A stretch of DNA of 64,000 nucleotides from Phytohabitans aurantiacus (GTDB taxonomy: Bacteria; Actinomycetota; Actinomycetes; Mycobacteriales; Micromonosporaceae): positions 160,124-224,123 of the forward strand of contig NZ_BSDI01000011.1 in assembly GCF_027923225.1 (NCBI RefSeq). Direction: 5' to 3'. Of this stretch, positions 34,993 through 43,820 are shown one piece after another. A program made the position numbers and the translations under genes. The first letter of the stretch is position 1. Every line of letters starts with the position of its first letter. The notes beneath the pieces are model-generated. The model saw only the letters and a list, made by a program, of their open reading frames with translations, did not search any database and had not been told where the DNA came from.

Positions 34993-36912
34993 GTGGCCGA
35001 CCCCGCAACCTACCGTCCCGCGCCGGGCACCATTCCCGACGCTCCTGGGGTCTACCGCTTTCGCGATCCCAGCGGCCGGGTGATCTATGTCGGCAAGGCG
35101 AAGAGCCTGCGCAGTCGGCTGAATTCGTACTTTGGGGATCTGTGGCACCTGCACCAGCGCACCCAGCAGATGGTCACCACCGCGGCGTCGGTCGACTGGG
35201 TCACGGTGGGCAGCGAGGTCGAGGCGCTCCAGCTCGAATACTCCTGGATCAAGGAGTATGACCCGCGGTTCAACGTGAAGTACCGCGACGACAAGTCATA
35301 CCCGTTTCTTGCTGTCACGCTCGACGAGGAGTACCCGAGGCTGCAGGTGATGCGCGGCGCCAAGCGCAAGGGCGTGCGCTACTTCGGTCCGTATTCTCAC
35401 GCGTGGGCGATCCGCGAGACGCTCGACCTTCTCCTGCGGGTCTTCCCGGCGCGGACCTGTTCTTCCGGTGTTTTCAAGCGTGCCGGCCAGATTGGCCGGC
35501 CCTGCCTGCTGGGCGACATCGGCAAGTGTTCGGCGCCGTGCGTCGGGCGGGTGTCCGTCGAAGAGCACCGCGACATCGTCCTCGACTTCTGCGACTTCAT
35601 GGCCGGGCGCACCGACGCGATGGTGAAGCGGCTGGAGCGGGAGATGATGGCCGCGTCGCAGGAGCTGGAGTTCGAGCGGGCGGCGCGGCTCCGCGATGAT
35701 CTGGTGGCGCTGCGGCGGGCGATGGAGAAGCAGACCGTGGTGCTGGGCGACGGCACCGACGCCGACGTGGTGGCGTTCGCGGAGGATCCGCTCGAAGCGG
35801 CGGTGCAGGTGTTTCACGTGCGGGGTGGGCGGGTGCGCGGCCAGCGCGGCTGGGTCGTGGAAAAGGTCGAGGATCTGTCCACCGGAGATCTGGTGCACCA
35901 TTTTTGCAGCCAGGTCTACGGCGGTGAGCACGGTGAGAGCGATGTGCCGCGGGAGATGCTGGTGCCGGCGCTGCCCGCCGACGCCGACGCGCTCGCCGAC
36001 TGGCTGACGCAGCATCGGGGCAGCCGGGTGAGCCTGCGGGTGCCGCAGCGTGGAGATAAGAAGGCGTTGCTGGAGACGGTGGCGCGCAACGCGGCCGAGG
36101 TGCTGACGCGGCACAAGCTGCGGCGGTCCGGTGACCTGACCACCCGCAGCAAGGCGCTTGAGGAGATCGCCGAGGCGCTCGGGATGTCGACGGCGCCGCT
36201 GCGCATCGAGTGCTACGACGTGTCGCAGATCCAGGGCACCGATGTCGTGGCGAGCATGGTCGTGTTCGAAGACGGGTTGGCGCGTAAGAGCGAGTATCGG
36301 CGGTTCGCGGTGCGGGGCGCCACGGACGACCTGTCGGCGCTGTCTGAGGTGCTGCGGCGGCGGTTCGCCAGATATATAGAGGCGCGGGCCGAGATCGGCG
36401 AGCTGGACGCGGAAGAGACGCCCGGCATCGATCCGACGACCGGAAAGCCGCGCAAGTTCGCGTACCCGCCGCAGCTCGTCGTGGTCGACGGTGGGCAACC
36501 ACAGGTGGCCGCGGCGGCCGCGGTGCTCGCGGACCTCGGGATCGACGACGTCGCGCTCTGCGGTCTCGCTAAGCGGCTGGAAGAGGTGTGGCTGCCCGGC
36601 GACGATTTCCCGGTGATCCTGCCGCGAGCGTCCGAAGGGCTGTATCTGTTGCAGCGGCTGCGTGACGAGGCGCACCGGTTCGCGATCACGTTCCATCGGC
36701 AGCGGCGGTCGAAGCGCATGATCACCTCTGGGCTCGACGGTGTGCCGGGGCTTGGCGAGGTGCGGCGCAAGGCGTTGCTGCGGCAGTTCGGGTCGTTGAA
36801 GCGGCTGGCCGCCGCCACGCCCGAGGAGATCGCCGAGGTGCCGGGTATCGGACGGCGAACAGCCGAAGCGATCGTGGCGGCGTTGAACGCACCTGCCGAA
36901 CCCACCCCATAG
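34993..36912 (+). CDS. uvrC: Excinuclease ABC subunit C
   Basis: 639-residue dual-incision nuclease of nucleotide excision repair. The N-terminal GIY-YIG domain is visible (PGVYRFRDPSGRVIYVGKAK, SLRSRLNSYF). A Cys-containing region follows (ARTCSSGVFKRAGQIGRPCL), then the UVR motif (ASQELEFERAARLRDDLVAL), an RNase H-like endonuclease domain (ECYDVSQIQGTDVVASMVVF; VVDGGQPQ) and the C-terminal helix-hairpin-helix pair (GVPGLGEVRRKALLRQFGS; EVPGIGRRTAEAI). The start is GTG 34993. It leads the uvrC-rapZ-yvcK-whiA operon, with rapZ six bases downstream. Confidence 0.97.
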   Translation: MADPATYRPAPGTIPDAPGVYRFRDPSGRVIYVGKAKSLRSRLNSYFGDLWHLHQRTQQMVTTAASVDWVTVGSEVEALQLEYSWIKEYDPRFNVKYRDDKSYPFLAVTLDEEYPRLQVMRGAKRKGVRYFGPYSHAWAIRETLDLLLRVFPARTCSSGVFKRAGQIGRPCLLGDIGKCSAPCVGRVSVEEHRDIVLDFCDFMAGRTDAMVKRLEREMMAASQELEFERAARLRDDLVALRRAMEKQTVVLGDGTDADVVAFAEDPLEAAVQVFHVRGGRVRGQRGWVVEKVEDLSTGDLVHHFCSQVYGGEHGESDVPREMLVPALPADADALADWLTQHRGSRVSLRVPQRGDKKALLETVARNAAEVLTRHKLRRSGDLTTRSKALEEIAEALGMSTAPLRIECYDVSQIQGTDVVASMVVFEDGLARKSEYRRFAVRGATDDLSALSEVLRRRFARYIEARAEIGELDAEETPGIDPTTGKPRKFAYPPQLVVVDGGQPQVAAAAAVLADLGIDDVALCGLAKRLEEVWLPGDDFPVILPRASEGLYLLQRLRDEAHRFAITFHRQRRSKRMITSGLDGVPGLGEVRRKALLRQFGSLKRLAAATPEEIAEVPGIGRRTAEAIVAALNAPAEPTP

Positions 36913-36918
36913 GATCTA

Positions 36919-37809
36919 GTGGTGCACGACGACGCCCGGCGGGACGATCAGGAAACCGAGCTGGTGGTGGTCACCGGTGTGTCCGGCGGCGGCCGCAGCA
37001 CGGTGGCGCGGGCCTTGGAAAATGTCGGTTTTTACGTGGTCGACAACCTGCCCCAGGCGCTGATGCTCGACATGGCCGAGCTCGCGCAGAAGGCCGGTGG
37101 CGCCGCCCAGCGCACCGCGATGGTGCTCGACGTGCGGAGCCGGGCGTTCTCCGCCGATCTGGTCGGTGCGATCCGGGCGCTGAAGGAACGCGGGTTCCAG
37201 CCGCGGGTGGTGTTCGTCGACGCCGACGACGAGGTGCTGATCCGGCGGTTCGAGAGCGTGCGGCGGTCGCATCCGATGCAGGGCGACGGGCGGCTGGCCG
37301 ACGGCATCGCGGCCGAGCGCAAGCTGCTGGAGGAGGCCCGCGACCAGGCCGACGTGATCATCGACACCAGCCACCTCAACGTCAACCAGCTTCGGCGGCG
37401 CGTGGAGGAGATGTTCGGCGGGGAAGACGCGCGCCGGCTGCGGGTCACCGTGCTGTCGTTCGGGTTCAAGTACGGCCTGCCGCCTGACGCCGACTTCGTG
37501 CTCGATGCCCGTTTCCTGCCCAACCCGTACTGGGTACCGGAGTTGCGTGAACACACGGGTCGTGAGGAAGAAGTGAGCCAGTACGTGCTGGGGCAGCGGG
37601 GCGCGGTGACGTTCGTGGAGACGTACGCCCGGCTGATCAACGCGACGGCGCCCGGCTTCGAGCGGGAGGGCAAGCGGTATCTGACCGTGGCGGTCGGATG
37701 CACCGGTGGAAAGCACCGCAGCGTCGCGATCGCGGAGGAGCTGGCCACGCGGCTGCGCCACGCCCGCCTGGCCGCCAACGCCCAGCACCGCGACCTGGGG
37801 CGGGAATGA
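36919..37809 (+). CDS. rapZ: RNase adapter/nucleotide-binding protein RapZ (YvcJ)
   Basis: 296 residues, P-loop protein. Walker A reads GVSGGGRSTVA, with Arg where most P-loops have Lys; I recall similar substitutions in other actinobacterial members. The DVRSR strand, DADDEVLIRRFESVRRSHP, and the C-terminal domain (SFGFKYGLPPDADFVLDARF, FLPNPYW, VAVGCTGGKHRSVAIAEEL) are typical. In Gram-negatives it controls amino-sugar synthesis through small RNAs; in Gram-positives its role is less clear. The start is GTG 36919. Its TGA overlaps the ATG of yvcK. Confidence 0.94.
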   Translation: MVHDDARRDDQETELVVVTGVSGGGRSTVARALENVGFYVVDNLPQALMLDMAELAQKAGGAAQRTAMVLDVRSRAFSADLVGAIRALKERGFQPRVVFVDADDEVLIRRFESVRRSHPMQGDGRLADGIAAERKLLEEARDQADVIIDTSHLNVNQLRRRVEEMFGGEDARRLRVTVLSFGFKYGLPPDADFVLDARFLPNPYWVPELREHTGREEEVSQYVLGQRGAVTFVETYARLINATAPGFEREGKRYLTVAVGCTGGKHRSVAIAEELATRLRHARLAANAQHRDLGRE

Positions 37810-38804
37810 GCGGACACGCCGCCGCGGGAGCACCAACGGCACCCGGGGGCGCCGGACGGCGTACCAAAGTTGTCGCTTTTGGAGGCGGCCACGGGCTCGG
37901 CGCTTCGTTACGGGCATTGCGCCGCACCGCTCCTGATCTTGATTTGGACATCACGGCTGTAGTCACCGTCGGTGACGATGGCGGATCCAGCGGTCGCTTG
38001 CGTGCGGAGCGCGGCGGCCTGCCACCGGGCGACCTGCGCCAGGCCCTCGCGGCCCTCGCCGACGACGACCGCAAGCTGACCGCCGACCTCTTCCAGCATC
38101 GCTTCGAGCCGCCCGGCCCGCTCACCGGCCACACCGTGGGCAACCTGGTGCTGCTCGGGCTGATGGAGCTGCTCGGTGACCCGGTCGAGGCGCTCGCGCA
38201 GGCCGCCGGCATGGTCCGGGCGGTGGGTCGGGTGCTGCCGATGTCGTGCCAGCCGCTGGGCATCGAGGCCAACGTGCGCGGCGCCGATCCGGCGCGCCCC
38301 GACGAGGTGGTCATCGTGCGCGGCCAGCACAACATCGCCGTGACACCGGGCCAGGTCGAGTCGGTGCGGATCACACCGGCCGACGCGCCCGCCTGCCCGC
38401 AGGCCGTGGCGGCGATCACCGACGCCGACTGGTTGATCTTCGGCCCGGGCAGCTGGTACACGAGCGTGATCCCGCATCTGCTCGTGCCCGAACTGGCCGC
38501 GGCGATCGTCGCGAGCCCGGCCCGCCGGCTGGTCACCCTCAACCTGGCGGAGGAGAGCGAGACCCTCGGACTGTCGCTCGCTGACCACCTCGCGGCCCTC
38601 CGGTGGTACCTGCCCGCCCTGAAAGTCGACACGGTTCTCGCCGACGGGAAAGCGGTAGGCGACCCCGAACCCGTGCGGCATGCGGCAGAATCTCTGGGTG
38701 CGCAACTCGCGGTGGCGCCCGTGGCAGCACCGGACGGCACCGCTCGGCACGATCCCGGCGCTCTCGGCGCCGCATTGGTGCCGGTATTGGCCTCCGGTCG
38801 TTAG
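37806..38804 (+). CDS. yvcK: Gluconeogenesis factor YvcK (CofD-like fold)
   Basis: 332 residues. The nucleotide-binding strand KVVAFGGGHGLGASLRALRR lies near residue 20. VVTVGDDGGSSGRLR, LPPGDLRQALAAL, GHTVGNLVL and IFGPGSWYTSVIPHLLVPEL are all CofD/YvcK signatures. It binds UDP-sugars and supports cell-wall precursor supply and growth on gluconeogenic carbon. The ATG at 37806 overlaps the rapZ stop (ATGA). The stop lies inside the first unit of a short tandem duplication (38803-38865). Confidence 0.94.
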   Translation: MSGHAAAGAPTAPGGAGRRTKVVAFGGGHGLGASLRALRRTAPDLDLDITAVVTVGDDGGSSGRLRAERGGLPPGDLRQALAALADDDRKLTADLFQHRFEPPGPLTGHTVGNLVLLGLMELLGDPVEALAQAAGMVRAVGRVLPMSCQPLGIEANVRGADPARPDEVVIVRGQHNIAVTPGQVESVRITPADAPACPQAVAAITDADWLIFGPGSWYTSVIPHLLVPELAAAIVASPARRLVTLNLAEESETLGLSLADHLAALRWYLPALKVDTVLADGKAVGDPEPVRHAAESLGAQLAVAPVAAPDGTARHDPGALGAALVPVLASGR

Positions 38805-38865
38805 ACCCAAATAAAGCACGCAGAGATATCCAGAGACCCAAATAAAGCACCTCACAGATGTCCAG
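38803..38865. repeat. Tandem duplication between yvcK and whiA
   Basis: Two units of 31 and 32 bases. Both begin AGACCCAAATAAAGCAC and end CCAG with a diverged middle (GCAGAGATAT versus CTCACAGATGT). The first unit contains the yvcK stop; the second runs into the whiA ribosome binding site (AGGAG). It is unusually AT-rich for this genome. Confidence 0.8.
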
Positions 38866-38879
38866 GAGATGACACCGAA

Positions 38880-39860
38880 ATGGCGATGACCGCGGCGGTC
38901 AAAGACGAGCTGAGCCGGGTCGACGTACCCAAGCCATGCTGCCGTCGGGCGGAGATGGCCGCCCTGTTGCGCTTCGCTGGCGGGTTGCACATCGTCTCGG
39001 GGAGAGTCGTCGTGGAAGCCGAGCTCGACACCGGCAACGTCGCGCGCCGCCTGCGGCGCGAGGTTGCCGAGGTGTACGGCTACCCGAGCGAGATTCACGT
39101 GCTGGCGTCGGGCGGCTTGCGCAAGGGCAGCCACTGGATCGTCCGGGTCGTCAAGGACGGCGAGGCGCTGGCCCGCCAGACCGGGCTGCTCGACGTGCGT
39201 GGCCGTCCGGTGCGCGGCCTGCCTTCGCACGTGGTGTCGGCGGGAGTGTGCTGCGCGGTGGCCGCCTGGCGGGGCGCGTTCATGGCGCACGGCTCGCTGA
39301 CCGAGCCCGGCCGCTCCTGCGCGCTGGAGATCACGAGCCCGGGGCCGGAGTCCGCGCTGGCGCTGGTCGGTGCCGCGCGGCGGATGAGCGTCACGGCCAA
39401 GCAGCGCGAGGTGCGCCACGTCGACCGCGTGGTGGTCAAGGACGGAGACGCGATCGCCGCGCTGCTCACCCGCATAGGAGCGCACTCCAGCGTGCTCGCG
39501 TGGGAGGAGCGCCGGGTACGTCGTGAGGTGCGGGCCACCGCCAACCGGCTGGCCAACTTCGACGATGCCAACCTGCGGCGTTCCGCCCGGGCGGCGGTGG
39601 CCGCCGCGGCACGGGTCACGCGGGCGCTCGACATCCTGTCCGAAGACGCGCCCAACCACCTCACCTCGGCGGGCCAGCTGCGGCTGGAGCATCGTCAGGC
39701 GTCACTGGAAGAGCTGGGTGCGCTGGCCGACCCGCCGCTGACCAAGGACGCGATCGCGGGACGCATCCGCCGGCTGCTCGCGCTGGCCGACAAGCGCGCC
39801 CGTGACCTGGGCATTCCGGACACTGAGGCGGCCGTCACACCTGAGATGCTGGTCGGCTGA
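38880..39860 (+). CDS. whiA: DNA-binding protein WhiA
   Basis: 326 residues. The N-terminal half is the catalytically inactive LAGLIDADG homing-endonuclease-like domain (TAAVKDELSRVDVPKPCCRR, AEMAALLRFAGGLHIVSGRV). The C-terminal part is the WhiA helix-turn-helix (LGALADPPLTKDAIAGRIRR, LLALADKRA). With WhiB it switches aerial hyphae to sporulation in actinomycetes. The ATG at 38880 has AGGAG 12 bases upstream. It is the last gene of the uvrC-rapZ-yvcK-whiA run, and gap follows after 127 bases with its own signals. Confidence 0.96.
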   Translation: MAMTAAVKDELSRVDVPKPCCRRAEMAALLRFAGGLHIVSGRVVVEAELDTGNVARRLRREVAEVYGYPSEIHVLASGGLRKGSHWIVRVVKDGEALARQTGLLDVRGRPVRGLPSHVVSAGVCCAVAAWRGAFMAHGSLTEPGRSCALEITSPGPESALALVGAARRMSVTAKQREVRHVDRVVVKDGDAIAALLTRIGAHSSVLAWEERRVRREVRATANRLANFDDANLRRSARAAVAAAARVTRALDILSEDAPNHLTSAGQLRLEHRQASLEELGALADPPLTKDAIAGRIRRLLALADKRARDLGIPDTEAAVTPEMLVG

Positions 39861-39987
39861 CGTGGACCCCGGCCCCGGGTCGGCACCGCAACTCGGATAG
39901 GGTCGAGGTGCAACGGCGACGGGGCCGAAACACTCTCCGCCGGTTATGGCTTCCGCCCGGCGGACCAGAACACGAGGAGATGGACCT

Positions 39988-40992
39988 GTGACCATCCGGG
40001 TTGGCATCAACGGCTTCGGCCGTATCGGCCGTAACTTCTTCCGGGCGGTGCTCGCCTCCGGCGCCGACATCGAGCTCGTCGGCGCGAACGACCTCACCGA
40101 CAACGCGACGCTTGCGCACCTGCTCAAGTACGACAGCATCCTGGGCCGCCTGCCTTACGAGGTCAAGGCCACCGGCGACGAGATCACCGTCAACGGCAAG
40201 ACGTTCAAGGCGCTCGCCGAGCGCGACCCGGGCAAGCTGCCCTGGGGCGACCTGGGCGCCGACGTCGTCATCGAGTCGACCGGCTTCTTCACCGACGCCA
40301 CCAAGGCCAAGGCGCACATCGACGCCGGCGCCAAGAAGGTCATCATCTCCGCCCCGGCGAAGAACGAAGACGTGACGGTCGTCATGGGCGTCAACCACGA
40401 GTCGTACGACCCGGCGAAGCACTCGATCATTTCGAACGCGTCCTGCACCACCAACTGCCTCGCCCCGATGGCCAAGGTGCTGCACGACTCGTTCACCATC
40501 GAGCGCGGTCTGATGACCACGATCCACGCCTACACGCAGGACCAGAACCTGCAGGACGGCCCGCACAAGGACCTGCGCCGGGCCCGCGCCGCCGCGCTCA
40601 ACGTGGTGCCGACCTCCACCGGTGCCGCCAAGGCGATCAGCCTGGTGCTGCCGGAGCTCAAGGGCAAGCTCGACGGCTACGCGCTGCGCGTGCCGATCCC
40701 GACCGGCTCGGCGACCGACCTCACCGTGACGCTGGCCCGTGAGGTCACCGTCGAAGAGGTCAACGCCGCGGTGAAGGCGGCCGCCGAGGGCCCGCTCAAG
40801 GGCTTCCTCAGCTACACCGAAGACGAGATCGTCTCGGCTGACATCGTCACCGACCCGGCCTCCTGCATCTTCGACGCCGGCCTCACCAAGGTCATCGGCG
40901 ACCAGGTCAAGGTCGTCGGCTGGTACGACAACGAGTGGGGCTACTCGAACCGCCTCGTCGACCTGGTCAAGCTGGTGGGTTCCTCGCTGTGA
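39988..40992 (+). CDS. gap: Glyceraldehyde-3-phosphate dehydrogenase
   Basis: 334-residue NAD-dependent glycolytic enzyme. The N-terminal Rossmann motif is VGINGFGRIGRN. The catalytic cysteine is C153 in SNASCTTNCLAP, with the activating His in TTIHAYTQDQ. The C-terminal WYDNEWGYSNRLVDL is diagnostic. GTG 39988 has GAGGAGA upstream and gives the normal N-terminus. Its TGA overlaps the GTG of pgk, so gap-pgk-tpiA is a coupled glycolytic operon. Confidence 0.98.
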   Translation: MTIRVGINGFGRIGRNFFRAVLASGADIELVGANDLTDNATLAHLLKYDSILGRLPYEVKATGDEITVNGKTFKALAERDPGKLPWGDLGADVVIESTGFFTDATKAKAHIDAGAKKVIISAPAKNEDVTVVMGVNHESYDPAKHSIISNASCTTNCLAPMAKVLHDSFTIERGLMTTIHAYTQDQNLQDGPHKDLRRARAAALNVVPTSTGAAKAISLVLPELKGKLDGYALRVPIPTGSATDLTVTLAREVTVEEVNAAVKAAAEGPLKGFLSYTEDEIVSADIVTDPASCIFDAGLTKVIGDQVKVVGWYDNEWGYSNRLVDLVKLVGSSL

Positions 40993-42182
40993 CGATCAAG
41001 ACTCTCGACGATCTTCTCGCCGAGGGTGTGCAGGGTCGGCGCGTGCTCGTGCGCGCCGACCTGAACGTCCCCCTCGACGGGTCGACGATCACTGACGACG
41101 GCCGCATCCGCGCGGTGCTGCCGACGCTGGTCGCCCTGCGCGACGCCGGCGCCGCGGTGATCGTCATGTCCCACCTGGGCCGTCCGAAGGGCGCGCCCGA
41201 CCCGAAGTACACCCTCGCGCCGGTCGCCGCTCGCCTCGGTGAGCTGCTGGGCGCGCCGGTCGCGTTCGCGGCCGACACGGTGGGCTCATCGGCGGTTTCG
41301 ATCGTCGAGAGCCTGAGCGCGGGGCAGGTGGCCCTGCTCGAAAACCTGCGCTTCAACGCGGGCGAGACCAGCAAAGACGAGGCCGAACGCGGCGCGTTCG
41401 CCGACCAGCTGGCCGCCTTCGGCGAGGCGTACGTCGACGACGCGTTCGGCGCCGTCCACCGCAAGCACGCCAGCGTGTACGACGTGCCGGCGCGCCTGCC
41501 GCACTTCGCTGGTGGCCTGGTGCTGCGCGAGGTGCAGGTGCTGGCGCGCCTGACCGGCCAGCCCGACCGGCCGTACGTGGTGGTGCTCGGCGGTTCGAAG
41601 GTCTCCGACAAGCTGGCCGTCATCGAGGCGCTCCTGCCCAAGGTCGACAAGCTGCTCGTCGGCGGCGGCATGTGCTTCACGTTCCTCAAGGCCCAGGGCC
41701 ACGAGGTCGGCAAGTCGCTGCTCGAAGCCGAGATGATCGACACCTGCCGCGACCTGCTCGACCGTGCCGCAGGCCGGATCGTGCTGCCGGTCGACGTGGT
41801 GGCGGCGACGGCTTTCGCGGCCGACGCTGATCATGACGTCGTCCCCGCTGACGGGATCCCCGCTGACCGGCTTGGCCTCGACATCGGCCCGGAGAGCGTC
41901 GCGCTGTTCGCCGAGGCGGTCAGCACCGCGAAGACCGTGTTCTGGAACGGCCCGATGGGCGTGTTCGAACTCGCCCCGTTCGCCGCCGGCACCCGCGGGG
42001 TCGCCGAGGCGATCGCCAAGATCGACGGGTTCTCGGTCGTCGGCGGCGGTGACTCGGCCGCGGCGGTGCGCACGCTCGGGATCGACGAGACCGCGTTCGG
42101 TCATATCTCGACCGGTGGCGGTGCGTCATTGGAGTACCTGGAGGGCAAGACCCTCCCCGGCGTCGCTGCTCTGGAGAAGTGA
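40989..42182 (+). CDS. pgk: Phosphoglycerate kinase
   Basis: 397 residues, ATP-forming glycolytic kinase. RVLVRADLNVPLDG near residue 18 binds substrate. VMSHLGRPKG, LLENLRFNAGE and DDAFGAVHRKHASV follow, then the nucleotide site VVLGGSKVSDKL and the C-terminal GGGDSAAAV and GHISTGGGASLEYLEGK. GTG 40989 overlaps the gap stop (GTGA). The stop TGA at 42180-42182 overlaps the tpiA start. Confidence 0.98.
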   Translation: MTIKTLDDLLAEGVQGRRVLVRADLNVPLDGSTITDDGRIRAVLPTLVALRDAGAAVIVMSHLGRPKGAPDPKYTLAPVAARLGELLGAPVAFAADTVGSSAVSIVESLSAGQVALLENLRFNAGETSKDEAERGAFADQLAAFGEAYVDDAFGAVHRKHASVYDVPARLPHFAGGLVLREVQVLARLTGQPDRPYVVVLGGSKVSDKLAVIEALLPKVDKLLVGGGMCFTFLKAQGHEVGKSLLEAEMIDTCRDLLDRAAGRIVLPVDVVAATAFAADADHDVVPADGIPADRLGLDIGPESVALFAEAVSTAKTVFWNGPMGVFELAPFAAGTRGVAEAIAKIDGFSVVGGGDSAAAVRTLGIDETAFGHISTGGGASLEYLEGKTLPGVAALEK

Positions 42183-42973
42183 TGGCTGCCCCCGCTCGCC
42201 GGCCCCTGATGGCCGGCAACTGGAAGATGAACCTCAACCACCTCGAGGCCAACCTCTTCGTGCAGAAGCTGGCGGCCAGCCTCAACGAGCAGCAGCTCAG
42301 CGACGTCGAGGTCGTCGTCCTCCCGCCGTACACCGACATCCGCACCGTGCAGACCCTGGTCGACGGCGACAAGCTGATGATCGGATACGGCGCGCAGGAC
42401 CTGTCGCCACACGCCAAGGGCGCCTACACCGGTGAGATCTCCGGTGCGATGCTCGCCAAGCTCGGCTGCCAGTACGTCGTCGTGGGGCACTCCGAGCGCC
42501 GGCAGTACCACCACGAAGACGACGCGCTGGTCAACGCCAAGGTCAAGACGGCACTCGGGCACGAGATCACGCCGATCCTGTGCATCGGCGAGGGCCTTCC
42601 GATCCGCGAGGCGGGCGAGCACGTCGCTCACTGCGTGAGCCAGCTCGACGCGGCTCTCGACAAGCTCAAGGCCGAGCAGGTGGCCAAGGTCGTCGTGGCG
42701 TACGAACCGGTGTGGGCCATCGGCACCGGCAAGACGGCGACGCCGGAAGACGCCCAGGAGGTGTGTGCCGCGATCCGGGCACGCATCGCCGAGAAGTTCG
42801 GCGCCGAGACCGCGGCCGTCGTGCGCGTGCTCTACGGAGGCTCGGTCAAGGCCGTAAACGTCGCGAGCATCATGGCAAAGCCGGACGTCGACGGGGCCCT
42901 CGTCGGCGGCGCGAGCATCGACGCCGAGGAGTGGGTACAGATCTGCCGCTTCCCGGAGCACGTCAGCCGCTGA
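42182..42973 (+). CDS. tpiA: Triosephosphate isomerase
   Basis: 263-residue TIM barrel. The substrate lysine is in MAGNWKMNLNH. The catalytic His lies in VVVGHSERRQYHHEDD and the catalytic Glu in VAYEPVWAIGTGKTATPED. The phosphate loop is VLYGGSVKAVN followed by ALVGGASI. The ATG at 42182 shares one base with the pgk stop; an overlapping GTG at 42179 is the alternative. It is the third gene of the coupled glycolytic operon, with secG 50 bases downstream. Confidence 0.98.
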   Translation: MAAPARRPLMAGNWKMNLNHLEANLFVQKLAASLNEQQLSDVEVVVLPPYTDIRTVQTLVDGDKLMIGYGAQDLSPHAKGAYTGEISGAMLAKLGCQYVVVGHSERRQYHHEDDALVNAKVKTALGHEITPILCIGEGLPIREAGEHVAHCVSQLDAALDKLKAEQVAKVVVAYEPVWAIGTGKTATPEDAQEVCAAIRARIAEKFGAETAAVVRVLYGGSVKAVNVASIMAKPDVDGALVGGASIDAEEWVQICRFPEHVSR

Positions 42974-43023
42974 CGTTCGGCTATCCTTGGTCCGCTCCCA
43001 TTTCGAGAGGATTGACCGCCGCC

Positions 43024-43278
43024 ATGCCGATCGCGTTCGCATACACGTTGATCGTGTTGCTTGTCATCACGAGCTTCCTGCTCATGCTCCTGATTCTGCT
43101 GCACCGCGGTAAGGGTGGCGGCCTGTCGAGCATGTTCGGCGGTGGCGTGAGCACCAGCCTGGCCGGCTCGTCGGTCGCTGAGAAGAACCTCGACCGATAC
43201 ACCATTTTGGTGGGCATCGTGTGGTTTGCGTGCATTGTCGGCCTGGGCCTCTGGCTCAAACTCGCGATGAACAGCTAG
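43024..43278 (+). CDS. secG: Preprotein translocase subunit SecG
   Basis: 84 residues with two membrane helices (IAFAYTLIVLLVITSFLLML and ILVGIVWFACIVGLGLWLKL). They flank the conserved loop HRGKGGGLSSMFGGGVSTSL. SecG stimulates SecYEG-mediated export. ATG 43024 is used; GAGAGG lies 13 bases upstream. It follows tpiA, a usual actinobacterial arrangement. Confidence 0.94.
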   Translation: MPIAFAYTLIVLLVITSFLLMLLILLHRGKGGGLSSMFGGGVSTSLAGSSVAEKNLDRYTILVGIVWFACIVGLGLWLKLAMNS

Positions 43279-43306
43279 TCCCACCAGCACCACTGGTAGT
43301 CGTAGA

Positions 43307-43348
43307 CTCTGCGCGCGGTCCGTTTTCGGGCCGCGCGTAGAGTTTTTC
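43307..43348 (+). terminator. Intrinsic terminator after secG
   Basis: A 15-base stem (43307-43321 with 43328-43342, two G-T wobbles) closed by the loop GTTTTC and followed by TTTTT. It ends the glycolysis-secG operon, about 55 bases before the rbpA start. Confidence 0.85.
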
Positions 43349-43403
43349 CTTTAGAGCCTCATTCCGGTCGAGAACCCCCCTCCATCGACAGGAGCGAAGA
43401 GTC

Positions 43404-43748
43404 GTGCCACATGGCAGCGCCATCCGAGGCACCCGAGTCGGTTCCGGTCCCATCCGACCCGTCGAACGGTGCGAACCAGCCCCCCGACGCGAAGTCACCT
43501 ACTGGTGCGCGAAGGGCCACTCGTTGGAAGTACTGCTCGCCGCTGACGCCCCCGCGCCGCCGACCTGGGACTGCCCGCGCTGCGGCCAGCAGGCCGGCCA
43601 GGACGCGCAGAACCCGCCCGGCCCGTCGCGCGCCGAGCCATACAAGACCCACCTGGCGTACGTGAAGGAGCGGCGCTCCGACGCCGATGGCGAGGCGATC
43701 CTCGCCGAGGCGCTGGCAGCCCTCCGCCACCGCCGCGGCGAGCTCTAG
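43404..43748 (+). CDS. rbpA: RNA polymerase-binding protein RbpA
   Basis: 114-residue actinobacterial transcription factor that binds RNA polymerase and group 1/2 sigma factors and stabilises the open complex. Zinc ligands are C35, H39, C57 and C60 (YWCAKGH, WDCPRCG). The C-terminal sigma-interaction domain EPYKTHLAYVKERRSDADGE is the family hallmark. The start is GTG 43404 (the N-terminus reads PHGSAIRGTRVGSGP). It is flanked by two terminators and so probably has its own promoter after 43348. Confidence 0.96.
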   Translation: MPHGSAIRGTRVGSGPIRPVERCEPAPRREVTYWCAKGHSLEVLLAADAPAPPTWDCPRCGQQAGQDAQNPPGPSRAEPYKTHLAYVKERRSDADGEAILAEALAALRHRRGEL

Positions 43749-43752
43749 CGCC

Positions 43753-43810
43753 CCGTGATCATTGCGTCATTCAAGTCGCTATGACGCCTTGAATGACGCA
43801 ATGATCACGG
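43753..43810. terminator. Bidirectional hairpin between rbpA and pgl
   Basis: A perfect 22-base inverted repeat (43753-43774 and 43789-43810) with a 14-base centre, lying exactly between two convergent genes. The sequence begins CCGTGATCATTGCGTC and closely resembles the hairpin at 54416-54473, so it belongs to a recurring terminator family in this genome. Confidence 0.8.
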
Positions 43811-43820
43811 AAGGACGTGG

